Source of the DNA: an uncultured Collinsella sp. | GTDB lineage: Bacteria; Actinomycetota; Coriobacteriia; Coriobacteriales; Coriobacteriaceae | Reading direction: 5' to 3' | DNA length: 31,450 nt | Assembly: GCA_900544865.1 (NCBI GenBank) | Contig: UQXA01000025.1 | Span: 1-31,450, forward strand | Part shown: positions 6,615 through 15,224 of the stretch, piece by piece | Layout of the letters: the number at the start of each line of letters is the position of its first letter | Numbering within the stretch: the first letter of the stretch is position 1 | The notes under the pieces: generated by a model | Seen by the model: only the letters and a program-made list of their open reading frames with translations | What the model was told of the DNA's origin: nothing | The model's database searches: none | Translations under genes and position numbers: made by a program

Positions 6615-7499
6615 CTATTTCAGCTCATCGATATCGATATGTTCGATGCTCTTGAGCGGCTGACCAAAGATAAAGCTGCCCGCCACCGCAAACTCGGCAA
6701 TGTTATCGGCCGTCGTGGCAAAACGATGCTGCGGCTCGGCGGCGTCGCCCGCCAGCTGCTCGCGGCGTGTGAGGATATCGGTCAGCTCGCGTGTAGTCTC
6801 CTCGGCGGAACTTACGACGCGCACCCCAGGCCCCAGCGCATGGCGGATAGGTCCCACCAACAGCGGGAAATGCGTACAGCCGAGCACCACGGTATCGATA
6901 CCGTGGTCGCGTAGCGGCTCAACCGTGGCACCCACCAGCGCACGCACAGCAGGCGTATCGAAGATGTCCTCGTTCTCAAGCCACTGTTCCTGCAGATGTG
7001 CACCCGAGGCGAGCTCGTGTTCGACAACCTCGACAAAGCTCGAGGCAGGACAGCCGTATACATCGACACCGGCATCCAGGTCCTGAATGGCGCGCGTGTA
7101 GGCGCCCGAGCGAATAGTGAGGTTGGTGGCGAGCACGCCCACGCGACGCGTACGCGTGCTGTTGATTGCCGCACGGGCACCCGGCGCGATCACACCGATC
7201 ACGGGAACGTCGAGCACCTGCTGGGCCAGACGCAAGGCCGCAGCGGTCGCCGTGTTGCAGGCGATGACCATAATCTTGACGTCGTGCTTCGAAAGCCAAC
7301 GACCCGCCTGCAACGCAAACGAGCGCACTTCATCCTCGGTGCGGGTGCCGTAGGGGCAGCGCTTGGTGTCGCCAAAGTAGTAGACGGACTCGTGCGGCAG
7401 CGCCGTCGCAATCGCGCGCGCAACCGTCAGACCGCCCAAACCAGAATCGAACACGCCAATCGGGCGCGTGTCGCCTGCCGGATTCTCGATATCGGACAT
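6615..7499 (-). CDS. murI: Glutamate racemase
   Basis: MurI interconverts L- and D-glutamate, supplying D-Glu for peptidoglycan. With the start at 7499 the protein is 294 residues. It has the N-terminal IGVFDSGLGGLTV (14-26), the first catalytic Cys81 in ACNTATA and the second Cys208 with His210 in GCTHFPLL. The ATG at 7499 has GGTGAGG just upstream. In-frame ATGs further out (7526, 7601) lack an RBS and would overlap the preceding gene. It lies 49 bases after the HAD phosphatase gene and before rph, in a run that also contains murE. That matches its role in precursor synthesis. Confidence 0.95.
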   Translation of the reverse strand: MSDIENPAGDTRPIGVFDSGLGGLTVARAIATALPHESVYYFGDTKRCPYGTRTEDEVRSFALQAGRWLSKHDVKIMVIACNTATAAALRLAQQVLDVPVIGVIAPGARAAINSTRTRRVGVLATNLTIRSGAYTRAIQDLDAGVDVYGCPASSFVEVVEHELASGAHLQEQWLENEDIFDTPAVRALVGATVEPLRDHGIDTVVLGCTHFPLLVGPIRHALGPGVRVVSSAEETTRELTDILTRREQLAGDAAEPQHRFATTADNIAEFAVAGSFIFGQPLKSIEHIDIDELK

Positions 7500-7548
7500 T
7501 ACCTCACCAGTCTCTCGAAAAGACATGTCCAAGTGCGGCGGCGCCGCG

Positions 7549-8460
7549 CTACGAACGCGCCGCGACCAGCAGCTCTGCCGTCGCCGCCCAACCGTCGACA
7601 ATTTTGCCGCGCGTAACGAAAGCGTTCTCGCAAGCAGCCAGGAACTCGGGCGCGCCGGCGCTCGTCAGGCCATTCTCGACCAGGCAGAACGTGCCCACGT
7701 GATCGGCCATGTAGAAGTCGGACTCGGAATCGCCGAGCGCGAGCGTCTCCTCGCGCTCGATCCCCAGGTGCTCGCAGAAGCGCGCGATGGCAACGCCCTT
7801 GTTGAGACCCGCGGGGTTGATGTTGAATGCGCGACCGTCCTCGACGCGATCGAGCTCGAGCGTCGTCGGCTTGGACAGGTGAGTCAGATGGCCGTTGCAA
7901 GCCCAGATCAGACCGCAGCCGGCCTCGTCCAGGATGGCCTGAACCTCATCGTCGGGCACATCGCCGCGCATGCCGACGGTGACCTCACGGTATTTGTAGC
8001 CGGTCGACATGTCGTTGTGATACTCAATCTTGTGCGGCCAGCGGGCGAGGATCTTCTCGCACACGCCGGTCTGCTCGATTACCTGGTGCGGCGTGAGGCC
8101 GCAAGAGGAGTCGTAGGGCATGTCGCCGGTCAGATACTCCCAATCGTTGGCTTTGAGGTCGTACATGACCAGGCCGCCCATCTCGCCGATGTAGGAGTTG
8201 AGACCGAGCACGCGCGCGTCCTCGTGGATCATGGTACGGTTGCGGCCCGAGGTGGGAACCACCTGAATACCAGCGCGAGCGAGCGCCACGACGGCCTCGA
8301 CGAGTTTGGTCGAGGGGTTGCCGTCGTTGTCGCGTAGCACGCACGAGCCGGGTGCGAGCATCGTGGCATCCAGGTCGGTAAAGACGTATTTGACCTTGGC
8401 CAAGCGCTCGCGCATCTCGCCCGAAAGCTCGGCAACGGTCGGCAGGGTATTGTGGGACAT
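7549..8460 (-). CDS. HAD-superfamily hydrolase (Cof / sugar-phosphatase type)
   Basis: This is a 303-residue phosphatase of the haloacid dehalogenase superfamily with a C2-type cap. Motif I is FTDLDATML with the nucleophile Asp29 and acid Asp31. Motif II is the Thr/Ser in VPTSGRN (68-74). Lys221 follows in GLNKG, and motif IV is LGDSESD (242-248). The substrate cannot be told from sequence; relatives act on sugar phosphates, phosphoglycolate or mannosylglycerate phosphate. The ATG at 8460 has GGAG upstream; the ATG at 8502 does not. It sits between murE and murI on the same strand, so it is probably co-transcribed with cell-wall genes. A link to peptidoglycan metabolism is only an inference from context. 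Confidence 0.85.
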   Translation of the reverse strand: MSHNTLPTVAELSGEMRERLAKVKYVFTDLDATMLAPGSCVLRDNDGNPSTKLVEAVVALARAGIQVVPTSGRNRTMIHEDARVLGLNSYIGEMGGLVMYDLKANDWEYLTGDMPYDSSCGLTPHQVIEQTGVCEKILARWPHKIEYHNDMSTGYKYREVTVGMRGDVPDDEVQAILDEAGCGLIWACNGHLTHLSKPTTLELDRVEDGRAFNINPAGLNKGVAIARFCEHLGIEREETLALGDSESDFYMADHVGTFCLVENGLTSAGAPEFLAACENAFVTRGKIVDGWAATAELLVAARS

Positions 8461-8567
8461 GGTTACTCCGTTTACGTAGAAGGGTTTGGACTTGGACGGC
8501 ATGTTTTGATTGAGGGAACACGCTTATGGCGACAGCGCACTCAGGGCGCCGCCGCCATCATGGTTCA

Positions 8568-10130
8568 TTAGTCAAACTGGGTAACATCGATCAGGCGATT
8601 GGCCAGCGAAAGGTCGCTCTCGATGGGCACGAACTCGTCGCCCACGTGCATGAGCTCCTCGTCACCCTTTGCCAGCAGCAAGACAATGGTGGGAGCATCG
8701 GGGTTGACGTACTCCTCGCGCGCCGCCTTGAACGCCGCATGCACAGCGGCTTCGCGGTCGAGGATGATCTTGTTCGGCGTATCGTCGGGAACATGCTCGG
8801 CAAGCTCGCGACAGACCTTCATCGGGTCCTCGTGAGCTGGATCCTCGTTCGTAAAGATCATCAGGTCGGAATACGGTGCGGCCTCGCGTGGCAATTGCTC
8901 GCGGCGCTCCTGCGCCTTGCCGCCGGCGGCGCCAAACAGCGCAATGACGGGGCTAGCGGGAAACGCGCGCTTGACCGACGAGAAAAGCGAACGGAACGAA
9001 AGCTGGTTGTGCGCATAGTCAACGACGCAGATCACGCGGCCGTCCTTCGACTCCACGACCTCCATGCGGCCCGGCACACGCAGTTTGGAGAGGCCCTTCT
9101 TGATAGCCTCGATACCGATGCCGATCTCGCGCGCAGCGGCGATAGCGACCAGCGCGTTTTCCACGTTAAAGTCGCCCGCGATACCCAGCAGGACCTTCTC
9201 CCCCGCCTCGGGCTCGTCGGCGCTCATGCCGTGCAAGTTGAACTCGATGTTAAAGCCGAGCATGCGGACATCGCTCGCCCACAGGCTTGCCTCGGGATGC
9301 TCGACGCCAACGGTCACCAAGCGCTCGGCCGTCGACGCTGCCTCTAGCACACGGTAAACCTCATCGGTGCCCAGATTCACCACGGCGGTCTTTGCCTGGT
9401 CAAAGATCCTAAGCTTGCTCTCAAAATAATCCTCAAACGTGGGGTGTTCAATCGGCGAGATGTGGTCGCGGCCGATGTTGAGGAAGCACGCCACGTCAAA
9501 CGGCAGATTCTCGACGCGTTGGTACTTGAGCGCCTGGCTCGAGACCTCCATGACCATGGACTGGCGACCGGACGTGCGGCAGTTGGCGATATGGCGCCAG
9601 ATCTCGGGGGCCTCGGGCGTAGTATTGGTGCTCTCGTAGCACTCGATGCCATCGTCGGTACTCACCGAGCCGATCATGCCGCAGGACTCGCCCGCCGCTT
9701 TGATAATCGACTGGAGCATAAAAGCGGCCGTGGTCTTTCCCTTGGTGCCGGTGATGCCCACGATCTTGACGTCGTGGTCGGGACGGTCGTAGACCTCCGG
9801 CGGCAACAGGGCCATGGCCGTGCGAACACTATCAACAACCAGCATCGCAGCACCGCTCTCCTGCGCCAGCGGCTCCAGAGACTCGACCAGCGACTCCTCG
9901 CACACAAATGCGACGGCGCCCGCATCGAGCGCCATGCTCAAAAACGCGGGCTTAAAGGCAGCACCTTTGCAAAAGAATACGTCACCTGCCGAGACCGCGC
10001 GCGAATCAAACGAGCAGCCGGTCACGGCGCGCTCGTCAATCTGCTCTGATGCGCGCAGCTCGCCGCACACATCGAGAAGCTTGGCAAGCGTATCGACCGT
10101 GGTCACGGTCGCGGAATCCGAATGGTGCAT
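8568..10130 (-). CDS. murE: UDP-N-acetylmuramoyl-tripeptide synthetase MurE
   Basis: MurE adds the third residue of the stem peptide to UDP-MurNAc-L-Ala-D-Glu, using ATP. The 520-residue protein has the three Mur-ligase domains: the N-terminal UDP-binding domain, the central ATPase with P-loop GITGTKGKTT (125-134) and the carbamylated lysine in YFESKLRIF (Lys238), then the C-terminal domain. At 427-435 the specificity loop reads NEDPAHEDP. Diaminopimelate-adding enzymes carry DNPR there, whereas Lys-type enzymes such as that of S. aureus carry DNPAxDDP-like loops. This enzyme therefore probably adds lysine, ornithine or another diamino acid rather than meso-DAP. The ATG at 10130 has AAAGGTG upstream. 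It leads a murE-HAD-murI-rph run from a clear promoter. Confidence 0.94.
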   Translation of the reverse strand: MHHSDSATVTTVDTLAKLLDVCGELRASEQIDERAVTGCSFDSRAVSAGDVFFCKGAAFKPAFLSMALDAGAVAFVCEESLVESLEPLAQESGAAMLVVDSVRTAMALLPPEVYDRPDHDVKIVGITGTKGKTTAAFMLQSIIKAAGESCGMIGSVSTDDGIECYESTNTTPEAPEIWRHIANCRTSGRQSMVMEVSSQALKYQRVENLPFDVACFLNIGRDHISPIEHPTFEDYFESKLRIFDQAKTAVVNLGTDEVYRVLEAASTAERLVTVGVEHPEASLWASDVRMLGFNIEFNLHGMSADEPEAGEKVLLGIAGDFNVENALVAIAAAREIGIGIEAIKKGLSKLRVPGRMEVVESKDGRVICVVDYAHNQLSFRSLFSSVKRAFPASPVIALFGAAGGKAQERREQLPREAAPYSDLMIFTNEDPAHEDPMKVCRELAEHVPDDTPNKIILDREAAVHAAFKAAREEYVNPDAPTIVLLLAKGDEELMHVGDEFVPIESDLSLANRLIDVTQFD

Positions 10131-10164
10131 CTTTCACCTTTCTCAGCCATTTGGCAGGGACGGT

Positions 10165-10193
10165 TTTATAGTAACTGAAACGCACCCACGCAA
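10165..10193 (-). promoter_or_regulatory. Promoter of the murE cluster
   Basis: On the minus strand a -35 TTGCGT (10188-10193) and a -10 TATAAA (10165-10170) are exactly 17 bases apart. The -35 begins inside the T-run of the asnB terminator, so the two signals are tightly packed. Confidence 0.75.
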
Positions 10194-10216
10194 AAACGGC
10201 TCCCGGAGGAGCCGTT
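10192..10216 (-). terminator. Intrinsic terminator of asnB
   Basis: AACGGCTCC (10195-10203) and GGAGCCGTT (10208-10216) form a perfect 9-bp stem with a 4-base loop. On the minus strand TTT (10192-10194) follows the paired TT at the stem base. It is 26 bases past the asnB stop. Confidence 0.88.
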
Positions 10217-10241
10217 ACGCGCAGGCGTTCGTAAGCCGAGG

Positions 10242-12122
10242 CTAGGCAGCCTGAACAGCGGGCTGGTCCTCGTCGATAAAGAAGCGCTTGTACCACACTA
10301 GGAACACGAGCGGCGTATAGATCTTGCGTTGGAAATCGCCCTTGCCCGCAAAGTGCAGATCGAGCAGGTGCATGAGCTCGTCGGTATTGAAGAACTCGCT
10401 TGCCCACGGCGCGGTGAAGTACTCCTTGACATAGTCGTACCACTTTTGCTCGCGCAGCCAGTAGACAATCGGCACCGGGAAGCCCACCTTGGGACGGGTG
10501 GCCCACTCATCGGGCAGCGACTTGTTGGCAGCGTGGCGGAGTACCTGCTTGTTGCCGTTCTCGTTGATGCGGTAGCGATCGGGAATGTGCTCGGCGAACT
10601 CCATGACTTTGCGGTCCAGGAAGGGCACGCGCAGCTCCAGCGAGTGCGCCATGCACATCTTGTCAGCCTTGAGCAGAATGTCGCCCGGGAGCCACATGTT
10701 CATGTCCAGGTACTGCTTCTTGACCAGTTCGGGCTGACCCTTCACGCGTGCGTAGATGGGTGCAGCGAGCTCAAAGGCGCCATCGCCGGTGTTGTACTCG
10801 GGCTTGAGCACGCCGTCGACCTCGCGCTCCGGCCATACCAGAGCCTGTCCCAGGAACGACTTCTCGGGGATCTCGGCACCCTTGACCAGGAAGTTATGTC
10901 CCTTGAAGTACGGCATATGCAGCGCCAGGTTACCGAGCGCGCGACGGATGGGCAGCGGCACCATCTTTTTGTACTTGCGCACCGGGACCGTGTCCTCGTA
11001 GTAGGCGTAGCCGCCAAAGAGCTCGTCGGCGCCTTCGCCCGAAAGCACGACGGTAACGTCCTTGCGGGCCATCTCGGCCAAGAACCACAGCGGCACGGAA
11101 GACAGGTTGGACTGCGGCTCGTCCATGTGATACTGGATGTCCTCGAGCGCACCGAAGAACTCGTCGGCGGTAATCATCTTGCGAACGTTCTCGACGCCGA
11201 GCTTATCGGAAAGTTCCTTGGCGTAGTTGGTCTCGTTGAAGTTCTTGTAGTCAAAGCCCACCGAGAAGGTCTTGTCGGGCATGAGGCAAGCGGCGATGTA
11301 GCTGGAGTCGACGCCACCGGAGAGGAACGACGCGACCTTGACGTCGGCGATGCGATGGGCCTCGACACTCTCGTGCACGACCTCGTCCAGCTCATCGACA
11401 TACTCTTCGAACGGCTTCTCGACGGCAGAGTAATCGCAATCCCAGTAGCGCTCGATGTTCATCTTGCCGGTCGGGATATCGACGGTAAAGTAGTGCGCCG
11501 GCGGCAGCTTGTAGACACCCTCGAAGAAGGTCTCCTCAGTCGCCGAATACTGCAGCGTCATGTACGGACGCAGAGCCTTTTTGTTGACCGCCTTGTGGAA
11601 GTGCGGGTAGTCCAGGAAGCTCTTGATCTCGGAACCAAAGAGCACGCCCGGAGCGCCGTCGCCCGCATCGGCCATGGGATAGTAGTAGAGCGGCTTGATG
11701 CCAAAGATGTCGCGGGCGCCAAAAAGCTTGTTCTTCTTTTTGTCCCAGATGACGAAGGCGTACATACCGCGCAGACGATCGAGTACGGCCTCGCCCCACT
11801 CCTCGTAGCCGTGCAGGAGGCTCTCGGTGTCGGCGCCGCAGTGGAACTTGTAGCCCTTGGCCTCGAGCTCGGAACGGAGTTCTTGGAAGTTGTAGATCTC
11901 GCCGTTGAAGACAATGACGACGCTGCCGTCCTCATTGGCCATGGGCTGAGCGCCGGCCTCGGTCAGGTCGAGGATCGACAGGCGGCGGAAGCCCAGGGCA
12001 ACGCGGCCGTCGATAAACTGACCGCCCATGTCGGGACCGCGATGGACGATGCGGTCCATCATCTTGGTGAGCACCTCGGATTGGTTATCCGTCCCACCGA
12101 CAAAACCGACAAAACCGCACAT
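10242..12122 (-). CDS. asnB: Asparagine synthetase (glutamine-hydrolysing)
   Basis: AsnB makes asparagine from aspartate, ATP and glutamine nitrogen. The 626-residue protein begins MCGFVGF, so Cys2 becomes the N-terminal nucleophile of the class II glutaminase domain (about 1-215). That domain has RRLSILD, FNGEIYNF and a DTESLLHGYEEWG segment. The synthetase domain has the PP-loop FLSGGVDSS (266-274) and LSGEGADELFGGY, which bind ATP and aspartate. It ends in a C-terminal region with RPKVGFPVP. The ATG at 12122 has AGGGGA seven bases upstream. It stands alone with its own terminator. AsnB/AsnO-type paralogues can modify peptidoglycan precursors, but nothing here argues for that. Confidence 0.95.
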   Translation of the reverse strand: MCGFVGFVGGTDNQSEVLTKMMDRIVHRGPDMGGQFIDGRVALGFRRLSILDLTEAGAQPMANEDGSVVIVFNGEIYNFQELRSELEAKGYKFHCGADTESLLHGYEEWGEAVLDRLRGMYAFVIWDKKKNKLFGARDIFGIKPLYYYPMADAGDGAPGVLFGSEIKSFLDYPHFHKAVNKKALRPYMTLQYSATEETFFEGVYKLPPAHYFTVDIPTGKMNIERYWDCDYSAVEKPFEEYVDELDEVVHESVEAHRIADVKVASFLSGGVDSSYIAACLMPDKTFSVGFDYKNFNETNYAKELSDKLGVENVRKMITADEFFGALEDIQYHMDEPQSNLSSVPLWFLAEMARKDVTVVLSGEGADELFGGYAYYEDTVPVRKYKKMVPLPIRRALGNLALHMPYFKGHNFLVKGAEIPEKSFLGQALVWPEREVDGVLKPEYNTGDGAFELAAPIYARVKGQPELVKKQYLDMNMWLPGDILLKADKMCMAHSLELRVPFLDRKVMEFAEHIPDRYRINENGNKQVLRHAANKSLPDEWATRPKVGFPVPIVYWLREQKWYDYVKEYFTAPWASEFFNTDELMHLLDLHFAGKGDFQRKIYTPLVFLVWYKRFFIDEDQPAVQAA

Positions 12123-12173
12123 ATACTATCCCCTCTGCTGTTGCTGGGCATCAAATCGAATCAGTAGCTTTTG

Positions 12174-12179
12174 AGTATA
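12174..12179 (-). promoter_or_regulatory. Possible -10 box for asnB
   Basis: TATACT on the minus strand lies about 50 bases upstream of the asnB start. A matching -35 is not convincing. Otherwise the gap 12180-12290 shows nothing recognisable. Confidence 0.35.
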
Positions 12180-12290
12180 CCCGAGGGCGTAAAGAGGGGC
12201 GGAATGTTCAGGCAATCTCAACTGAATCAGCTCCGCTGTGACACGCGCCGGTTACCTTTAATGGATATGAGGTGAATGGGGCGATTGTTT

Positions 12291-12299
12291 TGCTATACT
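12291..12299 (+). promoter_or_regulatory. Extended -10 promoter of tRNA-Val
   Basis: TGCTATACT is an extended -10 element ending 11 bases before the tRNA 5' end. No strong -35 is seen, which is acceptable for an extended -10. Confidence 0.6.
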
Positions 12300-12309
12300 C
12301 TCTCCGCAC

Positions 12310-12385
12310 GGGCGATTGGCGCAACGGTTAGCGCAGGTGCTTTACACGCACAAGGCTGGGGGTTCGAATCCCTCATCGCCCACCA
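12310..12385 (+). tRNA. tRNA-Val (anticodon TAC)
   Basis: The 76-base sequence has the acceptor GGGCGAT pairing with ATCGCCC, discriminator A and an encoded CCA (12383-12385). The T-arm is GGGGTTCGAATCCCT. The anticodon loop is TTTACAC, so the anticodon is TAC. The outermost pair of the anticodon stem is a G/A mismatch, a small irregularity. It is followed by a strong terminator. Confidence 0.95.
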
Positions 12386-12394
12386 CTGAATTGG

Positions 12395-12423
12395 AAACGG
12401 TCCTCGAAAGGGGACCGTTTTTG
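12395..12423 (+). terminator. Intrinsic terminator of tRNA-Val
   Basis: AAACGGTCC and GGACCGTTT arms (12395-12403 and 12412-12420) form a 9-bp stem. The run of T residues from 12418 to 12422 completes the signal. It is 10 bases past the tRNA CCA end. Confidence 0.9.
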
Positions 12424-12432
12424 TTTGGGCCC

Positions 12433-12475
12433 AGCGCATGGGATTCGAACCCGCCAGCACGTCTGTCACAAAGGC
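12433..12475 (-). pseudogene. tRNA T-arm-like relic
   Basis: On the minus strand 12440-12452 reads GGGTTCGAATCCC, the T-arm core of a tRNA, inverted relative to tRNA-Val next door. The flanks do not complete a five-pair T-stem or a matching acceptor, and no anticodon arm is found. It may be the tail of a lost tRNA or an old integration scar. Confidence 0.35.
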
Positions 12476-12477
12476 CG

Positions 12478-12693
12478 TGGTCAAAAATGGCAAAAATGAG
12501 TACTGCTACTTTGTTTGCAACATATAAATAGACAGTATTTGCTTAAGTTACGCAACATATGTCCATTATAAGGACTAACAGTTAGATCAAAATCGTGCTT
12601 TCATCGTCATTTCGACTTGCTATCTGGCCTTATTAGTCCAAAATTGCTGCTACCAAATCGGTAACAGTACTCATATTTGATGTTTTTTGACCA
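12478..12693. mobile_element. MITE-like element with about 33-bp terminal inverted repeats
   Basis: The left end (12478-12509) and the complement of the right end (12661-12693) align over 33 columns with about 27 identities. Both begin TGGTCAAAAA and share ATGAGTACTG. The roughly 216-bp interval is strikingly AT-rich beside its GC-rich neighbours, has no credible ORF and contains GCAACATAT twice. It resembles a non-autonomous transposable element. A structured intergenic repeat is the alternative. No target duplication is obvious at the ends. Confidence 0.55.
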
Positions 12694-12704
12694 GCAGGTC
12701 TCCC

Positions 12705-12725
12705 TGCCTTAGCAAATCTAAGGCA
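12705..12725. repeat. Perfect hairpin downstream of argD
   Basis: TGCCTTAG (12705-12712) and CTAAGGCA (12718-12725) form an 8-bp stem with a 5-base loop. No T-run follows on the argD strand. It lies between the MITE-like element and argD and may serve as a weak terminator. The remaining bases to 12809 show nothing recognisable. Confidence 0.45.
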
Positions 12726-12809
12726 AAACGGGCTCCAGACCGCTGAATCATGCCGCATAGGACACGCCCACAGTCCGGAACCCGGTCCAAATTGAGTTAT
12801 TGCGCCGCG

Positions 12810-14093
12810 TTAGCCCAAGACATCCGACAGGATCTCGATCAGGCTGTCCACGTCGGCTTCCTCGCAGACGAGTGGCGGCAGGAAACGCAGCGTATGGGCA
12901 CCCGTAGCGTTGATTACGGCACCGGCCCCCAATGCACGGGCCACAACGTCGTGTGCATCACCCGCAGTATCGTCAAGATCGCAGCCGAGCATCAGGCCAC
13001 GGCCACGCACCTCTACCACATGCGGAAGCTTAGCCAGCGCCTGCTCCATATAGGCGCCCACCTTGGCGGCATGCTCGGCATAATCGCCGCGCACAAGCGC
13101 GGAGAGCGTCGCGGCACACGCCGCGATGGCCAAGCAGCTACCGCCGAAGGTCGAACCATGATCGCCGGGCTTAAACACGTCGGCAATCTCCTTCTTTGCC
13201 ACGACGGCACCCATGGGCACGCCGTCGGCAATGCCCTTGGCAAGGCTCATGATGTCAGGCTCCACGCCATAGGTTTGGAATGCAAATGGCTTGCCGGAGC
13301 GGAAGATGCCGCACTGGACCTCGTCGGCGATAAGCACGGCGCCCACTTCGTGTGCCAGGTCGCGCGCTGCCGCCATAAACTCCTCGGTCATGGGGTGCAC
13401 GCCACTCTCACCCTGGATCGGTTCGAGCATCACGGCACAAATTTCGCTCCCCAGCTGCTTAAAGATTGCACGCAGTTCATCGACATCGTTGGGCGTGCAG
13501 GCCACAAAGCCACCCGGCAGCGGGCGGAAGCTGTCCTGCAGCCAATCCTGCATGGTGGCGGCAATGGTCTCGAGCGTACGACCGTGGAAGCCACCGCGCA
13601 TGCACACGATGGTGTTGCCGCCATTACCGGCACGCTTGGCGTACAGGCGCGCGAGCTTCATCGAGCCCTCGTTGGCCTCGGCGCCGGAGTTGGCAAAGAA
13701 CGTCTCCCACACCCGCTCGCCCGCAGCCGGGGCACCAAGAGCAGCTGCCGTGGTCTCATCGCCGGCGACAATGGCATCGGCAAGCACGCGCGCACCATCT
13801 ACGTCGTCGTTAGCAAGCTTGGACAGCAGCGCCGCGACCTGTCCGCGCTGCTCGATGTAGAAATAGTTGGAGACATGCATGAGCTTTTTGGTCTGTGCCT
13901 CGAGCGCCGAGAGCACAGCCGGGTCGCCATGACCTAGGCTGCACACGCCGATGCCGGCAAGAAAGTCGAGGTACTCACGGCCATCGTCGCCGGTGAGCTT
14001 CATGCCGTGACCCTTGACAAACTCGACCGGAGAGCGGCCAAAGGTATGCATAACGTAATGGGATTCAAGCGATTGCTGAGCTGCAAGTGACAT
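12810..14093 (-). CDS. argD: Acetylornithine aminotransferase
   Basis: ArgD transfers an amino group from glutamate to N-acetylglutamate semialdehyde, giving N-acetylornithine; it uses pyridoxal phosphate. The 427-residue protein is a class III aminotransferase with FANSGAEANE (133-142), the GGFHGRT loop (167-173), the cofactor Asp in LIADEVQCG (254-262) and the Schiff-base Lys286 in SLAKGIADG. Compared with typical ArgD of about 390-400 residues it has an Ala/Asp-rich insertion around 95-125, just before the NSGAEAN motif. It is the last gene of argC-argJ-argB-argD, about 70 bases after argB. A related 4-aminobutyrate or succinylornithine activity cannot be excluded, but the operon supports ArgD. 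Confidence 0.94.
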   Translation of the reverse strand: MSLAAQQSLESHYVMHTFGRSPVEFVKGHGMKLTGDDGREYLDFLAGIGVCSLGHGDPAVLSALEAQTKKLMHVSNYFYIEQRGQVAALLSKLANDDVDGARVLADAIVAGDETTAAALGAPAAGERVWETFFANSGAEANEGSMKLARLYAKRAGNGGNTIVCMRGGFHGRTLETIAATMQDWLQDSFRPLPGGFVACTPNDVDELRAIFKQLGSEICAVMLEPIQGESGVHPMTEEFMAAARDLAHEVGAVLIADEVQCGIFRSGKPFAFQTYGVEPDIMSLAKGIADGVPMGAVVAKKEIADVFKPGDHGSTFGGSCLAIAACAATLSALVRGDYAEHAAKVGAYMEQALAKLPHVVEVRGRGLMLGCDLDDTAGDAHDVVARALGAGAVINATGAHTLRFLPPLVCEEADVDSLIEILSDVLG

Positions 14094-14162
14094 GAGATGC
14101 CTTTCGTTGGGCGCCAGACGGCGCGGGGCTATGGGTGCAGGAATGGGGCGGCTGCGGGTCAG

Positions 14163-15143
14163 CTAGACCGTCTGAAGCTTCTCGACCTCGTCAAGGTTCT
14201 CGGTCAGACGCGCAGCAAACGTCGAAAGCGGATGCGGATGCGTATCGAACTCGTAAGCCGTCTCGGTGGAATGGATCACGGTGCCGACGCCGGCATCGGT
14301 CAGCAGCTCCAGGAGCAGCGAATGCGGCGTAGTACCGTTAATGATGTGGGCACGAAATACGCCGCCGGTAAGCGCATCGACGGCCGCACGCAGCTTGGGA
14401 ATCATGCCCTTATCGACCTCGCCGCCGTAGAGCATTTCGTTAACCTCGTCGAGCGTTAGGTTGGAGATAAGCGAGTCCTTGTCGCTAAAGTCCTTGTACA
14501 GGCCATCGACATCGGTCAAAAAGATCGCCTTATGCGCGTGGAGCGCCGCGGCAACGGCACCGGCGGCGGTGTCGGCGTTGATGTTGAAGAAACCGCCGTC
14601 CTCCCCCGCCGCGACGGTAGCGATGACGGGGATGTACTCGCTATCGAGCAGGCGCTCGATATAGTCGGTGTTAACGTGCGTGACCTTGCCCACACGACCG
14701 AGCTCGGGGTCGAGCGGCTCGGCGATGAGCGTGCCGGCATCACTGCCCGACACGCCCACGGCCAGGTTGCCGTGGTGGTTGATGGCAGCAACCAGCTCCT
14801 GGTTAACCTTGCCGCCCAGCACCTCGCGCACGATATCCATAGTCGCCGGCGTGGTCACGCGCTGGCCGTTCTTAAACTCGACGGGAATATCGTAATGGCT
14901 CAGCGCCTCGTTGATAGCCTTGCCGCCGCCGTGCACGATGACGGGGCGCATACCGATGATCTTGAGCAAAACGATGTCGCTCATCACGTCGCGGCGCAGC
15001 TGCTCATCAACCATGGCGGCTCCGCCATATTTGATAACAACCGTCTTGCCGGTCAGGTTCTTAATCCACGGCAGTGCTTCGAACAGCAGCTGCGCGGTTG
15101 CTTCGTTGGATTCGCTCGAACGACAATCGCGTGCGAATTTCAT
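14163..15143 (-). CDS. argB: Acetylglutamate kinase
   Basis: ArgB phosphorylates N-acetyl-L-glutamate, the second and often arginine-inhibited step of the pathway. With the start at 15143 the protein is 326 residues, slightly longer than the usual 290-300. It shows VVIKYGGAAM near 34-43, the phosphate loop IVHGGGKAIN and the C-terminal nucleotide site VDGLYKD and DKGMIPKL. The ATG at 15143 has a GAGG site nearby; the outer ATG at 15194 has none. The N-terminal helix (about 1-25) resembles that of arginine-sensitive hexameric enzymes, so feedback inhibition is likely but inferred. It lies between argJ and argD. Confidence 0.95.
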   Translation of the reverse strand: MKFARDCRSSESNEATAQLLFEALPWIKNLTGKTVVIKYGGAAMVDEQLRRDVMSDIVLLKIIGMRPVIVHGGGKAINEALSHYDIPVEFKNGQRVTTPATMDIVREVLGGKVNQELVAAINHHGNLAVGVSGSDAGTLIAEPLDPELGRVGKVTHVNTDYIERLLDSEYIPVIATVAAGEDGGFFNINADTAAGAVAAALHAHKAIFLTDVDGLYKDFSDKDSLISNLTLDEVNEMLYGGEVDKGMIPKLRAAVDALTGGVFRAHIINGTTPHSLLLELLTDAGVGTVIHSTETAYEFDTHPHPLSTFAARLTENLDEVEKLQTV

Positions 15144-15224
15144 AATCTGCCTCGTCTTTCGTATCGTTATCGCGCCGTGCTCCGCTGTCCGCAATCGCGG
15201 CGAGATGCGCAGCGTGCCTGGAAT

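Noticed and set aside
10329..12167. 612-codon plus-strand frame over asnB
   Set aside because: Antisense shadow of asnB with no family resemblance and composition typical of reverse-complement frames.
12293..12531. Short ORFs across tRNA-Val
   Set aside because: Peptides such as WAMRDSNPQP are well-known translation artefacts of tRNA genes.
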